A stretch of DNA of 64,000 nucleotides. Origin: Cryptomeria japonica. Its lineage: Eukaryota; Streptophyta; Pinopsida; Cupressales; Cupressaceae. The stretch lies in the NCBI RefSeq assembly GCF_030272615.1, contig NC_081405.1, positions 612,348,920-612,412,919 of the forward strand, written 5' to 3'. The translations under genes and the position numbers were made by a program. Below are positions 62,928 through 64,000 of the stretch, one piece after another. How positions within the stretch are numbered: position 1 is the stretch's first letter; each line of letters begins with the position of its first letter. The notes beneath the pieces are model-generated. The model saw only the letters and a list, made by a program, of their open reading frames with translations. It ran no database searches and had not been told where the DNA came from.

Positions 62928-63771
62928 TGTAGACACCTAAAATTGTCCTGTCTAATTAAATAAATATTTTTATTTATTTAATTATTTTAAGCCTAAGTCT
63001 TCTATTAATCAAATAAATCTTTATTTATTTAATTAATTCATTTATCCTCTTATAGCCTTATTTCTCATTTAAATAAATACATTTATTTATTTAAATTATC
63101 CTTTTCTAAATTAAATAAATATCTTATTTATTTAATTATCCCATTTCCTCTATTAATTAAATAAATCTTTATTTATTTAATTAATTTATTATCCTTTTCT
63201 ACCCATGACACACATCATTCATCTCTTAATTCTTACACTACCTACCTTCTTATTATTTTCTTATTTCCTCTACCTACCCTCTAATCATAGCCGACCATTT
63301 ATCTTTTACACCTCTCAATCTTATCCCTTCATTTCTTGTAGTGTCTTCTATATAAGAAGATTCTTCCTTCATTATCAACCCTAATCATTCTAATAATTCT
63401 ATTCAATTGACTACTAGCACTCCCAACTATTCAATCCTAATCATTCTATTCAACCCTTGACGACTCTAGCATTCGAACTTTCATATGCGATCAGGCCTAC
63501 TTGCAATCACATTTCCATTATTTGTTGAACTCTTGTGCACACATAAAATCTGAGAGCAAATATATCAAGCAAGATCAATGGAGATATGAAGAATGGAGAT
63601 CCAAACCCTATTGGACATGTGATGGTATAATCTTTGCGATTTCATTTGATTTGCATTGTCTTAGGTAATCTTCATATGTTATGGTGGATCTTTGTTGTTG
63701 TTAGGCTAGGGTTTTGTGGTTGAAATCTATTTAGTCTTTCAATATTGTTGTTTCTATTTTTACCATAAACA
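62928..63771 (+). repeat. 5' LTR of a Gypsy-like element (844 bp)
   Basis: Runs from TGTAGACACC to CATAAACA (TG..CA), and is directly followed by a primer-site-like TTGGCATGCCTCGTGGGAC. The first 260 bp hold five AT-rich palindromes built on AAATAAAT/ATTTATTT, spaced about 50 bp. A TATA box lies at 63349-63356 and a pyrimidine-rich start region follows. The rest of the element lies beyond the window. Confidence 0.75.
63349..63356 (+). promoter_or_regulatory. TATA box of the Gypsy-like LTR
   Basis: TATATAAG about 420 bp into the LTR, followed by a pyrimidine-rich segment, in the normal U3 position. Confidence 0.6.
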
Positions 63772-64000
63772 TTTTGGCATGCCTCGTGGGACATAGATTT
63801 TTGTTAGATTTGTATTTTTTTTGCAGGTTTTTCTAACCCTATATTGCTGTTTTGTAAAACATTTGGAGAATAACCTTGTGCAGCTAGGGTTTTGGACACA
63901 AGATCAAGATCTTGGAGAGATTTGATCCGATCTCACAAAAAACTTGGAATTTTTGCATAATTATTTTTTTGCAAGTTTGGGACAGTATCAAGGGTTCGCA
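63772..64000 (+). mobile_element. Start of Gypsy-like internal region
   Basis: Primer-site-like sequence at 63773-63791, then T-rich leader. No gag start codon with a long frame is seen before the window ends. The retroelement assignment rests on the LTR. Confidence 0.55.

Noticed and set aside
1..64000. tRNA or rRNA genes, CRISPR arrays, bacterial operons, organelle DNA insertions
   Set aside because: None was found by eye. The tRNA-like hits are all LTR primer-binding sites, and the repeat arrays lack CRISPR organisation.

Overview
The window is nuclear DNA of a seed plant and most likely a gymnosperm (probably a conifer). The evidence is a recognisable plant FCA gene stretched over about 40 kb by very long introns, surrounded and invaded by Copia, Gypsy, hAT and LINE-type elements. 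The species call is an inference from gene architecture and repeat content; no search could be run.

The one convincing host gene is FCA, on the + strand at 16497-56441. It encodes an RNA-binding regulator of 3'-end processing and flowering. Nineteen exons can be placed by GT-AG sites that keep the frame throughout. They encode a predicted 853-residue protein with a Gly-rich N-terminus, two RRMs, long Gln-rich tracts, a WW domain and a short conserved-looking C-terminal end. Intron 1 is 19.7 kb, intron 3 is 6.4 kb and the third-from-last intron is 7.8 kb. All of them are filled with transposon debris. A TATA box lies about 300 bp upstream of the ATG.

Left flank (1-16.2 kb): a decayed minus-strand Copia element with LTRs at 920-1364 and 5411-5736, a LINE reverse-transcriptase fragment, and a second Copia gag remnant follow one another. 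After these comes a plus-strand element ('A'). It has a leader made of about 19 imperfect GC-rich palindromes on both sides of a TATA box, and a long degenerate ORF of unknown family.

Intron 1 holds a nested structure. A hAT-like element (19101-31329, 8-bp target duplication GAAATAAA) was invaded by a pol-less LTR element 'B', with a zinc-knuckle gag-like ORF and a long unknown ORF. The LTR of B was in turn invaded by a structurally complete Copia element (24793-30262, target duplication GAATG, perfect tRNA-Met primer site). A separate 3.2-kb non-autonomous LTR element 'C' (31733-34927, target duplication GTTTG) carries one acidic ORF.

Other introns: intron 3 carries a solo LTR (39380-40219, TATTG duplication). 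The late 7.8-kb intron carries a DUF659-type hAT fragment and a solo LTR of the B family (52700-53672, AACAC duplication). Right flank: degenerate AT-rich sequence, a Copia-type LTR fragment, and the 5' LTR of a Gypsy-like element (62928-63771) that runs off the window. Its U3 contains an array of AT-rich palindromes.

A recurring theme is local tandem duplication of 45 to about 500 bp, seen at more than a dozen places in different sequence contexts.
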